Counted from the first letter of the stretch, positions 7,471 to 17,322 are shown. The stretch: 35,531 nt of DNA from Bacillales bacterium (GCA_035700025.1 DASSOY010000021.1:1-35531), one strand, 5' to 3'. The notes: generated by a model not told the origin, from the letters alone. Numbers and translations are program-made.

Positions 7471-9522
7471 TTATTCAATCCCGTACTTCTCCATCTTGTA
7501 ATACAGGTTTCTTACGGATATTTTTAATGCTTGCGCCGTTTTCGTTTTATTGTGGTTTTGTTGATGCAGCGTTTCAGAAATGATTCTTTTTTCAAAAGAG
7601 GACATGAGCTGCGACAAGGATTGTTGACCTTCTCTTTCCTCGATTGGCGGGCGCCGCCTTCCGTAATCGGACGTTCCAAGCAAAGGGATGTCCTCGCGAT
7701 CCAACAGCCTGGCATGAAAACCCATGTGAATCATTGCGCGTCCGAGCACGTTTTCGAGTTCCCTGACGTTTCCCGGCCAATCGTAACGATGCAAGTAGTC
7801 CAAGGCGGGTTCGGTCAACCCTTCCACATTCCGACCGAACTCTTGGTTCAATTTGTGAAGCAAATGCCGGCATAACCATTTAAGATCTTCTTTTCTTTCT
7901 CGCAAAGGCGGGATTTGTATCGGCATGCGGTTCAATCGGTAAAATAAATCTTTACGAAACGTGCCGGCCTTCAGGCGCTTGTCCAATTCAACATTTGTCG
8001 CCGCGATCACGCGCGAGTCAATGGAGACTGGTTTCGTTCCTCCGACGCGGACAATTTCGTTTTCCTGCAAAACCCGCAACAATTTTGCTTGAATGGCCGG
8101 GGACAGCTCGCCGATTTCATCCAAAAAAATACTGCCGCCGTTCGCTTCTTCGAACAACCCGGTTTTTCCGCCTTTGCGAGCGCCGGAAAACGCACCTTCT
8201 TCGTAGCCGAATAATTCGCTCTCCAACAACGACTCGGACAAGGCGGCACAGTTGACCCGGACAAATTTGCCGTTTTTTCGATCGCTCGCATTATGAATCG
8301 CATGCGCAAACAATTCTTTCCCTGTACCGGACTCTCCACGAAGCAAAATCGTCACAGGAGTCGACGCGGCAGCTTTTGCCTGTTCGACCACCTGTTGCAT
8401 CCGTGTGGACGAGGCACAGATGATATCGTCGAACGTATACTTCGCCTCGAGTGTTCGAATGATTTGTTTCGCGCGGTTCAATTCGTCCGTCAATCGCTGA
8501 ATTTCCGATACGTCATGCAAAATGCCGACGCTTCCTTTGATTTCACCGTCCACGATCACCGGGGCTACGTTGACGACCACGTTCCTGCCTCTCGGCCCGA
8601 CTTTCATATGTACACCGCGGACCGGTCGTTTCGTTTTCAATACTTGCATGTGCATGCTTTCGCCTTCGGAGATGTCTTCCGTTGCCGGCTTTCCTACGAC
8701 ATCTTCGCTATTTAGTCCGGTCATTCGCGTATAAGCCGGATTAATCATCATTCCTAATCCGTTTTCGTCAACGACGGAAATCGCTTCTTCCGAAGACTGA
8801 ATGATCGCTTCCAACATCGTGCGGATGCTTTTCAAATTCGTGACTTCTTCTGCCATTTCGACGATTTCGGTAATGTCGTTGAACGCGGCTAATGCACCGA
8901 CGGTACGTCCGCGTTCATCCGTCATCGCAATCCGCGTCGTGATGATTTTTCTGCCGTTCTCAAGCATTTGCTCTTGATGGAATTCCGACTTCCCCGACTT
9001 CAGCACTCGCGGCAAATTCGTTGACGGCATCACTTCGGAAATTCGTTGGCCGATCACCTTATCTCGAGACAAACTCGTCATTCTCTCGGCGCTTTTGTTG
9101 AACAGCGAAATCCGTTCATCTGCATCGACTGCAATCATGGCATCTTTCGTTGAATTTAAAATAACCTCTTGCAAATACGATTGGTCTTTCAGCCGCCGAA
9201 TGAGGTTTTCTTTTTCTTCAACCAATTCAGAAACGCTCGAAACGATGAACGCCGGAATCACCGTCGTTTTTTCAAACCGGCGGGCAACAGCACGATAAAC
9301 GGATTCGTCCCCGGTCGTTTCAATGATGACATCCGCGTTTGACAGCAGCACATCCTTCCAGTGTTCATATACGGGAATTCCGTGTTTCCGTGCCAGTGCA
9401 GTCCCAGACGAACATTCATCGCCATCGATAACGGCAGTGACGTCGACTTTCTCGCTTTCCAGGAACATGTTTAAAAACGCCGTTCCTTGTTTGCCAGCGC
9501 CGATGATCATCACATTCTTCAT
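7471..9522 (-). CDS. bkdR: Sigma-54-dependent transcriptional activator of the bkd operon
   Basis: A 683-residue enhancer-binding protein. In order it has a Rossmann-like NAD(P)-binding segment at 1-105 (MIIGAGKQGTA), two PAS domains at about 113-225 and 235-345, and an AAA+ domain with Walker A GESGTGKE at 396-403, the sigma-54 contact loop GAFSGA at 443-448 and Walker B SIFLDEIGE. A Fis-type helix-turn-helix follows at 658-683 (ALKISVRNLYYKMEKYGIE). The contact loop is usually GAFTGA; serine replaces threonine here. ATG 9522 has GGGAG 8 bases upstream, so the longer open frame to 9615 is not used. It would bind upstream of the -24/-12 promoter at 7361-7376. The Rossmann and PAS parts suggest sensing of a cofactor or small ligand; which one is unknown. 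Confidence 0.93.
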   Translation of the reverse strand: MKNVMIIGAGKQGTAFLNMFLESEKVDVTAVIDGDECSSGTALARKHGIPVYEHWKDVLLSNADVIIETTGDESVYRAVARRFEKTTVIPAFIVSSVSELVEEKENLIRRLKDQSYLQEVILNSTKDAMIAVDADERISLFNKSAERMTSLSRDKVIGQRISEVMPSTNLPRVLKSGKSEFHQEQMLENGRKIITTRIAMTDERGRTVGALAAFNDITEIVEMAEEVTNLKSIRTMLEAIIQSSEEAISVVDENGLGMMINPAYTRMTGLNSEDVVGKPATEDISEGESMHMQVLKTKRPVRGVHMKVGPRGRNVVVNVAPVIVDGEIKGSVGILHDVSEIQRLTDELNRAKQIIRTLEAKYTFDDIICASSTRMQQVVEQAKAAASTPVTILLRGESGTGKELFAHAIHNASDRKNGKFVRVNCAALSESLLESELFGYEEGAFSGARKGGKTGLFEEANGGSIFLDEIGELSPAIQAKLLRVLQENEIVRVGGTKPVSIDSRVIAATNVELDKRLKAGTFRKDLFYRLNRMPIQIPPLRERKEDLKWLCRHLLHKLNQEFGRNVEGLTEPALDYLHRYDWPGNVRELENVLGRAMIHMGFHARLLDREDIPLLGTSDYGRRRPPIEEREGQQSLSQLMSSFEKRIISETLHQQNHNKTKTAQALKISVRNLYYKMEKYGIE

Positions 9523-9581
9523 GCCGCCCACTCCCGCTCGTTCAAAACGATCTTCGCGAATGCAAAATCTTTCATGGTTAT

Positions 9582-9611
9582 ATTTTACCTGTTTTCCTTG
9601 AACGAAGGCAA
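9582..9611 (-). promoter_or_regulatory. Probable sigma-A promoter of bkdR
   Basis: Minus strand -35 TTGCCT (9606-9611), 18-base spacer, -10 TAAAAT (9582-9587), about 60 bases upstream of the bkdR start. It is a moderate match only. Confidence 0.4.
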
Positions 9612-9683
9612 CCATTTATCGGCGGCCGCATGTAGGCTTATGATAAAATAAAGGCTGTTGACATGTCGAAGGAGTGGTGTGCG

Positions 9684-9911
9684 ATGCGTCTCATTGCCTG
9701 GCTGATCTTAATCATACCGGGCCTTTTGGCCGGTTACGGCATCAAGTGGATGCGCGATACGTTTTTCAACGAATTATCGGCGATTTTTCCTTATTTATGG
9801 GTGCAATTCTTGTGCGGCAGCGCAGCTTTTCTCTTTGGAATGAGCTTTATTGGAGGATTTTTAATGTTTCGGGAGAAAAAGAAACGCCAAAACCGCAAAA
9901 AGGACGGCTGA
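9684..9911 (+). CDS. yqzF: DUF2627 small membrane protein, YqzF family
   Basis: A 75-residue protein, one of only three plus-strand genes. It begins MRLIAWLILIIPGLLAGYGI, a first membrane segment, followed by KWMRDTFFNE. A second membrane segment lies at about 38-63, then a basic cytoplasmic tail (EKKKRQNRKKDG). ATG 9684 is chosen because AAGGAG lies upstream; ATG 9663 would place the ribosome site inside the gene. Its position between bkdR and spo0A matches yqzF of B. subtilis. The function is unknown. Confidence 0.85.
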   Translation: MRLIAWLILIIPGLLAGYGIKWMRDTFFNELSAIFPYLWVQFLCGSAAFLFGMSFIGGFLMFREKKKRQNRKKDG

Positions 9912-9925
9912 GCGCCGTCCTTTTT
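9897..9925. terminator. Bidirectional terminator between yqzF and spo0A
   Basis: A perfect 12-base-pair stem, AAAAAGGACGGC / GCCGTCCTTTTT, with loop TGAGC. The yqzF stop codon (9909-9911) is in the loop, and the spo0A stop on the opposite strand starts a few bases away. T tracts are present on both strands, so it serves both convergent genes. Confidence 0.92.
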
Positions 9926-9928
9926 ACA

Positions 9929-10714
9929 TTATCCCGCTTTATGTTCGATTCTCAGCTTGTCGGCTACCATTGCGATGAACTCGCTGTTCGTCGGCTTCGC
10001 TTTCGACATTGAAATCGTGTAGCCAAACAAGGAGGAAATCGAATCGTAGTTCCCTCTGCTCCAAGCCACTTCGATGGCGTGGCGAATGGCTCTCTCGACC
10101 CGGCTCGAGGTCGTTTTGTATTTTTTCGCGATATCAGGGTACAACACTTTCGTGATCGATCCGAGCAGTTCGATGTCGTTATACACCATCGAAATCGCTT
10201 CCCGCAAATACATGTAGCCTTTAATGTGCGCCGGCACGCCGATCTCATGAATGATGCTTGTGATGCTTGCGTTTAGATCGAGCGGTTTGTCGCCGCCGAC
10301 CGACGTGATGCTGGAGGTTCTATGTACGGCAGGTTTCGGTTTTCCGCTCACTTGGCGGATGTTGCTGGCCAAATTCTCCATGTCGAACGGTTTGAGTATG
10401 AAATACGATACGCCGAGACTGACCGCTTTTTTCGTGACGTCTTCTTGTCCGAACGCCGTCAACATGATAACTTTCGGCTGCGGCATATCCGGATGATCCC
10501 GCAACCTTTCAAGCACGCCGAGCCCGTCAAGATGAGGCATGATTATATCTAAAACAAGAACGTCGGGATTTGTTTCCTCCATCTTATTCAAACATTCTTG
10601 CCCGTTGTAAGCTTTCGCCACAACCTCCATGTCATTCTGTTTCGAAAGGAAATCATCCACAATGCTCACCAGTTCTTGATTGTCGTCGACCAAACATACT
10701 TTAATTTTCTCCAC
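9929..10714 (-). CDS. spo0A: Sporulation master response regulator Spo0A
   Basis: A 261-residue response regulator at the end of the sporulation phosphorelay. The receiver domain at 1-125 has the acidic pocket D10/D11, the phosphoacceptor D56 in [14 protein letters not shown], and conserved Thr (MLTAFG) and Lys (FILKPFD). The C-terminal DNA-binding domain at about 150-261 contains the recognition-helix region [20 protein letters not shown], nearly invariant in Spo0A. The start is GTG at 10714, preceded by GAGGAGG; B. subtilis spo0A also uses GTG. The gene lies immediately downstream of spoIVB, the conserved arrangement, with its own regulatory region between. Confidence 0.98.
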   Translation of the reverse strand: MEKIKVCLVDDNQELVSIVDDFLSKQNDMEVVAKAYNGQECLNKMEETNPDVLVLDIIMPHLDGLGVLERLRDHPDMPQPKVIMLTAFGQEDVTKKAVSLGVSYFILKPFDMENLASNIRQVSGKPKPAVHRTSSITSVGGDKPLDLNASITSIIHEIGVPAHIKGYMYLREAISMVYNDIELLGSITKVLYPDIAKKYKTTSSRVERAIRHAIEVAWSRGNYDSISSLFGYTISMSKAKPTNSEFIAMVADKLRIEHKAG

Positions 10715-10750
10715 AAAGGTTCCTCCTCATTTTTTGTGCTCCACGTTATA

Positions 10751-10778
10751 TTTTCGACAATTACCCGATAATTCCTTT
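10751..10778 (-). promoter_or_regulatory. Candidate sigma-H promoter of spo0A overlapping a Spo0A box
   Basis: Minus strand AAAGGAATT, an 11-base spacer, then GTCGAAAAT. This resembles the sigma-H pattern RnAGGAwWW-N11-12-RnnGAAT, with GAAA in place of GAAT. The -10 overlaps TTGTCGAAAA, a perfect match to the Spo0A box (TGTCGAA at 10753-10759). It lies about 40 bases upstream of the GTG start, as expected for the Ps-type promoter. Confidence 0.55.
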
Positions 10779-10885
10779 TCTAAAATGAAAAATTAGGTCA
10801 TTTTTCTTATTTTCTGATCGTTTCTTCATTTTACTCTGTATTTCGACGTGATGCGTCAGTTGACAAATCGAATTTTATAATTTTT

Positions 10886-10892
10886 TGTCGAA
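10886..10892 (+). promoter_or_regulatory. Spo0A box (0A box) upstream of spo0A
   Basis: Exact TGTCGAA on the plus strand in an AT-rich stretch just after the spoIVB terminator, about 130 bases from the other perfect 0A box at 10753-10759. This supports autoregulation of spo0A. A related TTTCGAC (10841-10847 region) lies between the two. Confidence 0.6.
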
Positions 10893-10902
10893 TTTTCTAT
10901 TG

Positions 10903-10944
10903 AAAAAAGACGAAGAGACAAGCGGTTAACTTGCCTTTCGTCTT
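10903..10944 (-). terminator. Terminator of spoIVB
   Basis: On the minus strand AAGACGAA pairs with TTCGTCTT, with an inner GGCAAG/CTTGTC stem and then TTTTTT. The left arm overlaps the last codons of spoIVB. Confidence 0.7.
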
Positions 10945-12203
10945 GCCGTCGTATAACCGGCTTCATCGAGCATCCATTCAATGTGAACACCGTACCCGCT
11001 TGTTGGATCATTCACGAACACATGAGTCACGGCACCGATGAGTTTGCCGTTTTGAATAATGGGACTTCCGCTCATGCCTTGAACGATTCCGCCGGTTTTT
11101 TTTAACAATTCGGGATCGGTGACTTTGATCACGAGCCCTTTTGTTGAAGGAAATTTTTGCGGAACAGAGTTGACGATCTTGATGTCGAACGCTTCGACTT
11201 CATTGCCGTCGACGACAGTATAGATCTTTGCCGGTCCCTCTTTGACTTCTCGTGACAAACCGATCGGAATCGGTTTATGCGTCAACGCGACATTCGGATC
11301 GTGCTTTAATTTCCCGAAAATGCCGAACGGACTGTTTTCGCGCACACTGCCGAGAATTTCCTCGCTGCGCGTCAAATGTGCGATTTTCTCTCCAGGTTTT
11401 CCATGACTTCCTTTATCAATGGACGTGACCGTGGAGCCGACGATTTTACCCTTATTGACGATGACCGGCTTTTTCGTATCGATATCGGAAATGACATGAC
11501 CCAAAGCGCCGTAAACCATAGTTTTTGGATCGTAAAACGTCAAAGTTCCGATGCCCGCTGCTGAATCACGAATATAAAGACCGATTTGATAAGCATCGTC
11601 ATGCCGATCCTTCAACGGAGTTACTTTCTTGTTGATTTTCTTGTCTCCGCGCAGCAATGTAAGGGTTAACGATTCATCGTTCTTTCCTGCCTCTTTCACG
11701 AAAGGGGCCACATCTTCGAGTTCATGGATGGGATGTCCGTTGATCTTCGTGATCATGTCGCCGATTTTGATACCGGCGTTCTCTGCAGGGGAATGTTCTC
11801 CCGACTTTGTGGTAACCAAATGATACCCGACGACGAGCACGCCTACCGTATTCAGCTTCACGCCGATCGACTGACCGCCGGGAATGACTTTCAAGTCGGG
11901 AAGAACGTGAACGTTCGTCTTTTTGATCGGAAAGTCGCCGACGGACAATGCCAAACTTGTGGTGCCGATGTTTTCGCCTTTAACTTTTCCATCTGATACG
12001 GTTGCAATGCTCGATTCACCTGACACGTGTGTGGATGATGACAACAACGATTCCGAATCAAGCCATTGCAACGTCTCATTCTTCAATACGGCTACATGAT
12101 TCGGAAGGCTGAAATATTGTTGAACGGGTTTAACAAATAAAATTCCAAGCAGTACGGCAAGGAGAACGAACCCTATCCAACGTCGTATATGCTCTGACTT
12201 CAA
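10926..12203 (-). CDS. spoIVB: SpoIVB serine peptidase (S55), sigma-K checkpoint signal
   Basis: A 425-residue forespore-secreted serine peptidase. In B. subtilis it crosses the inner forespore membrane and cleaves SpoIVFA to trigger pro-sigma-K processing. A membrane anchor lies at 10-28 and a PDZ domain at about 115-200 ([17 protein letters not shown]). The catalytic triad falls at exactly the B. subtilis positions: H236 in [11 protein letters not shown]363 in VTDPE, S378 in GMSGSP. The start is TTG at 12203, with GAGGAG 11 bases upstream. I see no clear sigma-F or sigma-G promoter in the 126-base gap to recN. It is upstream of spo0A, the conserved context. Confidence 0.97.
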   Translation of the reverse strand: MKSEHIRRWIGFVLLAVLLGILFVKPVQQYFSLPNHVAVLKNETLQWLDSESLLSSSTHVSGESSIATVSDGKVKGENIGTTSLALSVGDFPIKKTNVHVLPDLKVIPGGQSIGVKLNTVGVLVVGYHLVTTKSGEHSPAENAGIKIGDMITKINGHPIHELEDVAPFVKEAGKNDESLTLTLLRGDKKINKKVTPLKDRHDDAYQIGLYIRDSAAGIGTLTFYDPKTMVYGALGHVISDIDTKKPVIVNKGKIVGSTVTSIDKGSHGKPGEKIAHLTRSEEILGSVRENSPFGIFGKLKHDPNVALTHKPIPIGLSREVKEGPAKIYTVVDGNEVEAFDIKIVNSVPQKFPSTKGLVIKVTDPELLKKTGGIVQGMSGSPIIQNGKLIGAVTHVFVNDPTSGYGVHIEWMLDEAGYTTARRKAS

Positions 12204-12301
12204 TCCGCTTCACTCTCCTCGTCCAGCCCAACACCTCCGTTTTTTTGGCTGCATTTATAATCTTGCCTTACGCCGGCCCAAATATAACTGGGAAAACAGA
12301 G

Positions 12302-12330
12302 AAGTGCTGCCCATTTATAGGGCAGCACTT
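12302..12330 (-). terminator. Strong hairpin after recN, weak T tract
   Basis: An 11-base-pair perfect stem, AAGTGCTGCCC / GGGCAGCACTT, with a 7-base loop, starts at the last base of the recN stop codon. On the minus strand the following bases are CTCTGTTTTC, a poor T tract. Termination may be incomplete, or the hairpin may only stabilise the mRNA end. Confidence 0.6.
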
Positions 12331-14021
12331 CAAACGGTCGATTTAAGCCGACCCGCAAGATCAAGTAATTCTTTTGCATGTTGTTTCGTCAATTCCGTCA
12401 TTTCCGCTCCGGAAATCATCCGGCCGATTTCATCAATTTGCTGTTCGGTGTTCAAGGATTCGACCGATGTAATCGTCCGATCGCGGCTTTCCTTTTTCGT
12501 AATAAACAAATGCGTGTCCGCCATCGCTGCCACTTGCGGCAAATGCGTGATGCAAAAGACTTGGGAATGAGCGGAAAGGCGGTGAATCTTTTCAGCCATC
12601 GCTTGCGCGGCTCGTCCGCTCACACCTGTATCGACTTCGTCGAAGATGATCGACGTGATTCCCTCACCTTTGGAAAAGATGCTTTTCAACGCAAGCATGA
12701 TCCGCGACAACTCTCCTCCGGAAGCCACTCGTGCCAGCGGCTTAAGCGGTTCACCCGGATTCGTCGAAATGAGAAATTCCACATCGTCGAGTCCGTCGCG
12801 GGCAAAATCGGAACGTTCGGAAAATTGGACGTCAAACCTTGTTTTTGCCATTTGCAATTCAGCCAATTCGTTCGTGATCGCCTCGATTAACCGGTTGGCC
12901 GTCTCCTTTCGGGCTTCGGTTAAACGCTTTGCGTCGACACGCAATTGCTCTTTGATCGATGCCAAGGCCGCTTTCGTTTCTTCCACTTGCCGGTCTCGGT
13001 TCGTTAATTGGTCCAGTTCGGCAGCAGCTTGGCGGCGGTATGCCAAGATGTCATTGACAGAATCACCGTATTTTTTCTTAAGTTTTTGAAGATCATGCAA
13101 TCTCGATTCCAATTCATTCAAGCGTTCCGGATCATATGCAAGCGATTCGAACGTATCACGAATGGAAAACGTCATTTCTTCCAATAAATAATAATGATCG
13201 GCAAGCCGTTCGTGCATTTGCCGATAATCATCGTTGACGTTGGCGATCTGGGACAACGACTGCATCGCTTCTCCTACCCATTCCAATCCCCGCTGCTCCC
13301 CATTCAACGATTCGTACGATTTTTTCAGCGCGGCAAAAACGCGCTCGTAATTCGCAAGCACCGCCCGTTCCTCTTCCAGTTGTTCGTCTTCATTTGGAAC
13401 GAGCGCCGCTTCGTCGATCTCTTCGACTTGAAAGCGGATCAAGTCGATCCGCTGCGCCGCTTCTTTTTCATTTTCATGCAGTTGTTTCCATCTTTTGCGC
13501 AATTCGACATAAGATTCGAATCGTTCACGGTATTTTTCAGACGTCTCGTCTACTTTCGTCCCGCCGAAGTTGTCGAGCAACGACAAATGCCGTTCGCTTT
13601 GGAGCAAATCTTGGTGTTCGTGCTGTCCATGAATGTCGATCAACTTCTTGCCGGTTTGTTTCAGCGCAGCGAGCGTAACCATTTTTCCATTGATCCGGCA
13701 CACCGACTTGCCGGCCTTCGAAATTTCGCGACGCAATACAATCATCTCGTCGTCCGTTTCTAAACCGAGCGATGCCAATTCTTCGCGGCACGGATGTCCG
13801 TTGTCAATGTAAAATAAACCTTCAATTTCCGCCTTCTCTGCGCCGTGCCTGACAAATTCCGCCGAACCACGGCCGCCGATCAACAAACCGATCGCATCAA
13901 TGATCATCGATTTTCCCGCTCCGGTTTCACCGGTAATTACCGTCATTCCTTTGTCGAACGAAAGATCGACGGATTCGATAATTCCGAAATGCCGAATCGA
14001 CAATTCTCCTAACAAACGCAC
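12330..14021 (-). CDS. recN: DNA repair ATPase RecN
   Basis: A 563-residue SMC-like protein that acts early at double-strand breaks. The N-terminal ATPase half has Walker A GETGAGKS at 31-38. A long charged coiled coil spans roughly 150-370. The C-terminal half has the ABC signature ASGGELSRIMLALK, Walker B SIIFDEVDTGVSG, and FCITHLPQVAAMADTH. The start is GTG at 14021, after AAGGG 5 bases upstream; a TTG two codons later is possible. It follows argR by 25 bases on the same strand, the conserved Bacillus order. I looked for but did not find a convincing LexA box in the short gap. Confidence 0.97.
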   Translation of the reverse strand: MRLLGELSIRHFGIIESVDLSFDKGMTVITGETGAGKSMIIDAIGLLIGGRGSAEFVRHGAEKAEIEGLFYIDNGHPCREELASLGLETDDEMIVLRREISKAGKSVCRINGKMVTLAALKQTGKKLIDIHGQHEHQDLLQSERHLSLLDNFGGTKVDETSEKYRERFESYVELRKRWKQLHENEKEAAQRIDLIRFQVEEIDEAALVPNEDEQLEEERAVLANYERVFAALKKSYESLNGEQRGLEWVGEAMQSLSQIANVNDDYRQMHERLADHYYLLEEMTFSIRDTFESLAYDPERLNELESRLHDLQKLKKKYGDSVNDILAYRRQAAAELDQLTNRDRQVEETKAALASIKEQLRVDAKRLTEARKETANRLIEAITNELAELQMAKTRFDVQFSERSDFARDGLDDVEFLISTNPGEPLKPLARVASGGELSRIMLALKSIFSKGEGITSIIFDEVDTGVSGRAAQAMAEKIHRLSAHSQVFCITHLPQVAAMADTHLFITKKESRDRTITSVESLNTEQQIDEIGRMISGAEMTELTKQHAKELLDLAGRLKSTV

Positions 14022-14046
14022 TCACACCCTTTGCCTCCATAATTCG

Positions 14047-14499
14047 TTATTGCAACAAGCTTAAAAAGCGTTCAGAAATTTCGGGGGCGTGTTGTTTCGA
14101 ACGGCAGATGAGCAAAATCGTATCGTCCCCGCACAGCGTGCCGACCAGCCCGTCCCAATCGAGATCGTCAAGCAAATCCCCGATTGCATGTGCGTTGCCG
14201 GGCAACGTTTTCACGACAATCAATTGCTCAGCTTCGTCGAGACGAACAAACCCGTCTCTGAGCACTCGTTTCAAACGCGAAAGCGGATTCGTTCTTTGCC
14301 CGGAAGGCAAACTGTATTTATATCTGCCGTTTTGCATCGGCACTTTCACGAGACTAAGCTCTTTAATGTCCCTGGACACCGTTGCCTGCGTAACGTTGTA
14401 TCCTTGCCGCCGCAACGTATCGACAAGCTCGTCCTGCGTTTCGATCTCCTTTTGCGCAATCAGTTCCATAATTTTGATATGTCTTTGCGATTTGTTCAT
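14047..14499 (-). CDS. argR: Arginine-responsive repressor ArgR/AhrC
   Basis: A 150-residue arginine repressor. The N-terminal winged helix includes [18 protein letters not shown], the usual DNA-reading segment. The C-terminal hexamerisation and arginine-binding domain has [15 protein letters not shown] with the conserved Asp-Asp pair. The start [14 protein letters not shown] at ATG 14499 has GGTGG upstream and matches the family start. A 50-residue upstream extension reading through promoter-like sequence is rejected. It represses arginine biosynthesis and activates catabolism in B. subtilis. It is 82 bases downstream of tlyA, with a promoter and inverted repeat between. Confidence 0.96.
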   Translation of the reverse strand: MNKSQRHIKIMELIAQKEIETQDELVDTLRRQGYNVTQATVSRDIKELSLVKVPMQNGRYKYSLPSGQRTNPLSRLKRVLRDGFVRLDEAEQLIVVKTLPGNAHAIGDLLDDLDWDGLVGTLCGDDTILLICRSKQHAPEISERFLSLLQ

Positions 14500-14530
14500 C
14501 ATGACCACCCTTATGGTTTCCTCTTTCATT

Positions 14531-14572
14531 ATGATAGCCGATGGAAAAGAAAATGTACACGCATGGTACATT
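14531..14572 (-). promoter_or_regulatory. Candidate argR promoter with operator-like inverted repeat
   Basis: Minus strand -35 TGTACA (14554-14559), 17-base spacer, -10 TATCAT (14531-14536). Overlapping the -35 is a perfect 7-base inverted repeat, AATGTAC / GTACATT, with a 7-base spacer (14552-14572). It is not a clear match to the usual ARG box, so autoregulation is only a suggestion. Confidence 0.45.
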
Positions 14573-14581
14573 GAATGAGCA

Positions 14582-15415
14582 TTAAGAGGAAGAGGACGAA
14601 GAAAATTCGCGGTGTGCTTGCTCGACGACCCGTCGGACGTGCGCATCATCCATGCAATTCTCCCCTGCAGAGGGCGGCAATCGCAAATGCAATAAAAATT
14701 CGATGTTGCCGTCGCCGCCGGTTATCGGCGAATACGACAAAGCCTGGACGGCGAATCCCGTCGCTTCCGCAAAAGCAACGATGTTTCTGACGACCATCTC
14801 ATGGACGCGGGCATCCTTGACGATGCCTTTGCGGCCGACTTGTTCCCTGCCGGCTTCAAATTGCGGTTTCACAAGGGCAACGACATTTCCGTTCAGCTGC
14901 AAAATCTTCGCGAGCGGCGGCAAGATTAATTTTAACGAAATAAAAGATACATCGATCGTCGCGAAGTCCGGCAATCCTTGCGTGAACCATTGTTTTTCCG
15001 CATAGCGGAAATTCGTTCTTTCCATGACAATCACGCGAAGATCCGTGCGTAATTTCCATGCCAATTGATTATAACCGACATCCAGCGCATAGACGCGTTC
15101 AGCCCCGTGCTGCAAACAGCAATCGGTAAACCCGCCCGTTGATGCGCCGATGTCCAATACCGTCTTGTCCTTCGGGTCTAGATTGAATACCGATAGGGCC
15201 TTCTCCAACTTCAATCCGCCTCTGCCGACATACCGCAAGGTTTCGCCTTTTATCTCAAGCGGGCTCGTCCGATCCACTTTCGTCCCCGGCTTGTCAACGC
15301 GTTCATTGCCTGCAAACACAATGCCTGCCATGACCGCCCGTTTCGCCTTTTCCCGTGATTCAGCCAGTCCCGTTTCGACCAACAATACATCAATTCTCTC
15401 TTTGTCCTTTTTCAT
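14582..15415 (-). CDS. tlyA: TlyA-family RNA methyltransferase (YqxC)
   Basis: A 277-residue protein with an N-terminal S4 RNA-binding domain at about 8-65 ([20 protein letters not shown]) and a FtsJ-like methyltransferase. The SAM motif is [16 protein letters not shown] at about 86-101, followed by [14 protein letters not shown] and [18 protein letters not shown]. Homologues 2'-O-methylate rRNA; in Mycobacterium this confers capreomycin sensitivity, but the Bacillus target is not established. The start is ATG 15415, just 5 bases after the dxs stop; the longer frame to 15481 would overlap dxs. The C-terminus ends in a run of six serines, which is odd but short. The link to dxs is conserved in Bacillus. 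Confidence 0.93.
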   Translation of the reverse strand: MKKDKERIDVLLVETGLAESREKAKRAVMAGIVFAGNERVDKPGTKVDRTSPLEIKGETLRYVGRGGLKLEKALSVFNLDPKDKTVLDIGASTGGFTDCCLQHGAERVYALDVGYNQLAWKLRTDLRVIVMERTNFRYAEKQWFTQGLPDFATIDVSFISLKLILPPLAKILQLNGNVVALVKPQFEAGREQVGRKGIVKDARVHEMVVRNIVAFAEATGFAVQALSYSPITGGDGNIEFLLHLRLPPSAGENCMDDAHVRRVVEQAHREFSSSSSS

Positions 15416-15419
15416 GATT

Positions 15420-17312
15420 TCACGCCTGCTGTTGTTTTTTGCCGGGTACAAGACTCCGAATGTTCTTGCATATGCCTTCAACGGTCAACCCGACTTCATT
15501 TAACAAATCGCCGACGCTGCCGTGCTCGATATAACGGTCCGGCAAGCCCATCCGCCGGATTTGTGACGTATCGTACCCTTGTTCATTGAAATATTCCAGC
15601 ACCGCCGTACCGAATCCGCCTTTCAAGACGCCTTCTTCAACCGTAAGGATCGGCATGTGCTCATCCGCCAAACCGGACAACATCGCTTCATCCAACGGTT
15701 TCAGAAAACGCGCATTGATGATTTTTACGGAACAGCCTTCCAATGCGAGTGTTTCCGCTGCTTTTTCGGCGGTCTGGATCATCGGTCCGAACGAAAGAAT
15801 CGCGGCATCGTATCCTTCGCGCACCACTTCCCAAGTGCCGATCGGAATTTCATGAAAATGCTCGTCCAATTCAACACCGATCCCGTTTCCGCGCGGCAGT
15901 CGTACAGCGATCGGTCCTTCATCGTAATGCACAGCAGTCGAAATCAAATGCTGCAGTTCGTTTTCGTCTTTCCCCATCGCAATTACCATGTTCGGCAAGG
16001 AACGCATGAAGGCGATGTCGAACACGCCATGATGCGTCTCCCCATCTGCCCCAACAAGACCGGACCGATCGACGGCAAAAACGACGTTCAGCTTTTGCCG
16101 GCATACGTCGTGGACAAGCTGATCGTACCCGCGTTGCAAAAACGTCGAATAAATGGATAATACCGGTTTCATCTTTTCGGCGGCCAGACCTCCGGCCATC
16201 GTCGTAGCATGTTGTTCGGCAATCCCGACATCGAAAAGGCGGTTGGGGAATTCCTTGCGAAAAGCTTCCAATTTCGACCCTACCGTCATCGCCGGCGTGA
16301 GAACGACAATGCGCTCGTCTTTCCTCGCCAGCTTGCGCAAAGCTTCGCTGACGACTTGGCTGTAGGCCGGCGGCGCCCCGACCGGCTTGATCAAATCCCC
16401 GGATTCGATTTTGTACGGTCCCGTGCCGTGCCATGTTCCAACGGTGTCGGACTCAGCAGGTTTGTACCCTTTCCCTTTTTGCGTCAAAACGTGCACGAGT
16501 TTCGGTCCGTGCATTTTCTTCGCATATTTCAGGTTTTCCGTTAAATCGGTGATGCTGTGCCCATTCACAGGACCGAGATACGTATAGCCGAGTTCTTCGA
16601 AAAACATTCCGGTCACAAACAAGTATTTCAACGAATCTTTCAACCGTTCAGCCGTGGATGCGAGACGGCCCCCGACCGGAACTTTTTTCAAAAACGTTTC
16701 AAATTCGTCTTTGGCGCGATTGTATTTCCCTGCCGTACGCAAACGGCCGAGTATGTTGTGAAGCGCCCCGACATTTGGAGCGATCGACATTTCATTATCG
16801 TTGAGAACGACGATTAAATCTTTCTGCTCATGCCCAATGTGATTCAATGCTTCAAGAGCCATACCGCCGGTCAATGCTCCGTCGCCGATGATCGCGATGA
16901 CCGATTCGTTGCCGCCTTTTAAATCGCGGGCAGCCGCAATCCCCATCGCTGCCGAGAGCGATGTTGAGCTATGACCCGTTTCCCAATGATCATGTTCGCT
17001 TTCGGACCGTTTCGGAAATCCAGCCAGCCCTTTGTATTGCCGAAGCGAATCGAACTTGTCTGCACGGCCGGTCAAAATTTTGTGCACATATGACTGGTGT
17101 CCGACATCCCAAATGAATTTGTCTTTCGGGCTTTCGAACAATTTGTGCAAGACGAGCGTCAGTTCGACGACGCCAAGGTTCGGCCCGAGATGTCCGCCGG
17201 TGCGCGACAGTTTTCGGATGAGAAATTCCCGGATTTCCGCTGCCAATTGTTCAAGATCTTCGCTTGAATAAGATTTCATAAACGACGGATCATGAATGCT
17301 TTCAAGATTCAT
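15420..17312 (-). CDS. dxs: 1-deoxy-D-xylulose-5-phosphate synthase
   Basis: A 630-residue thiamine-diphosphate enzyme. It condenses pyruvate with glyceraldehyde 3-phosphate, the first step of the MEP isoprenoid pathway. Visible motifs are [18 protein letters not shown] near 35-52, GDGALTGG at 143-150 with [10 protein letters not shown] (TPP/Mg binding), [10 protein letters not shown], and [18 protein letters not shown] in the pyrimidine domain. The start [12 protein letters not shown] at 17312 aligns with B. subtilis Dxs; AAGGAAG lies about 13 bases upstream, inside the end of oapA. It lies 10 bases downstream of oapA and directly upstream of tlyA, so the three are probably one transcript. 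Confidence 0.97.
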   Translation of the reverse strand: MNLESIHDPSFMKSYSSEDLEQLAAEIREFLIRKLSRTGGHLGPNLGVVELTLVLHKLFESPKDKFIWDVGHQSYVHKILTGRADKFDSLRQYKGLAGFPKRSESEHDHWETGHSSTSLSAAMGIAAARDLKGGNESVIAIIGDGALTGGMALEALNHIGHEQKDLIVVLNDNEMSIAPNVGALHNILGRLRTAGKYNRAKDEFETFLKKVPVGGRLASTAERLKDSLKYLFVTGMFFEELGYTYLGPVNGHSITDLTENLKYAKKMHGPKLVHVLTQKGKGYKPAESDTVGTWHGTGPYKIESGDLIKPVGAPPAYSQVVSEALRKLARKDERIVVLTPAMTVGSKLEAFRKEFPNRLFDVGIAEQHATTMAGGLAAEKMKPVLSIYSTFLQRGYDQLVHDVCRQKLNVVFAVDRSGLVGADGETHHGVFDIAFMRSLPNMVIAMGKDENELQHLISTAVHYDEGPIAVRLPRGNGIGVELDEHFHEIPIGTWEVVREGYDAAILSFGPMIQTAEKAAETLALEGCSVKIINARFLKPLDEAMLSGLADEHMPILTVEEGVLKGGFGTAVLEYFNEQGYDTSQIRRMGLPDRYIEHGSVGDLLNEVGLTVEGICKNIRSLVPGKKQQQA

Positions 17313-17322
17313 TTGGATGATG

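Noticed and set aside
14500-14649. 50-residue N-terminal extension of ArgR
   Set aside because: It reads through the promoter and inverted repeat; the family start [14 protein letters not shown] has a ribosome site.
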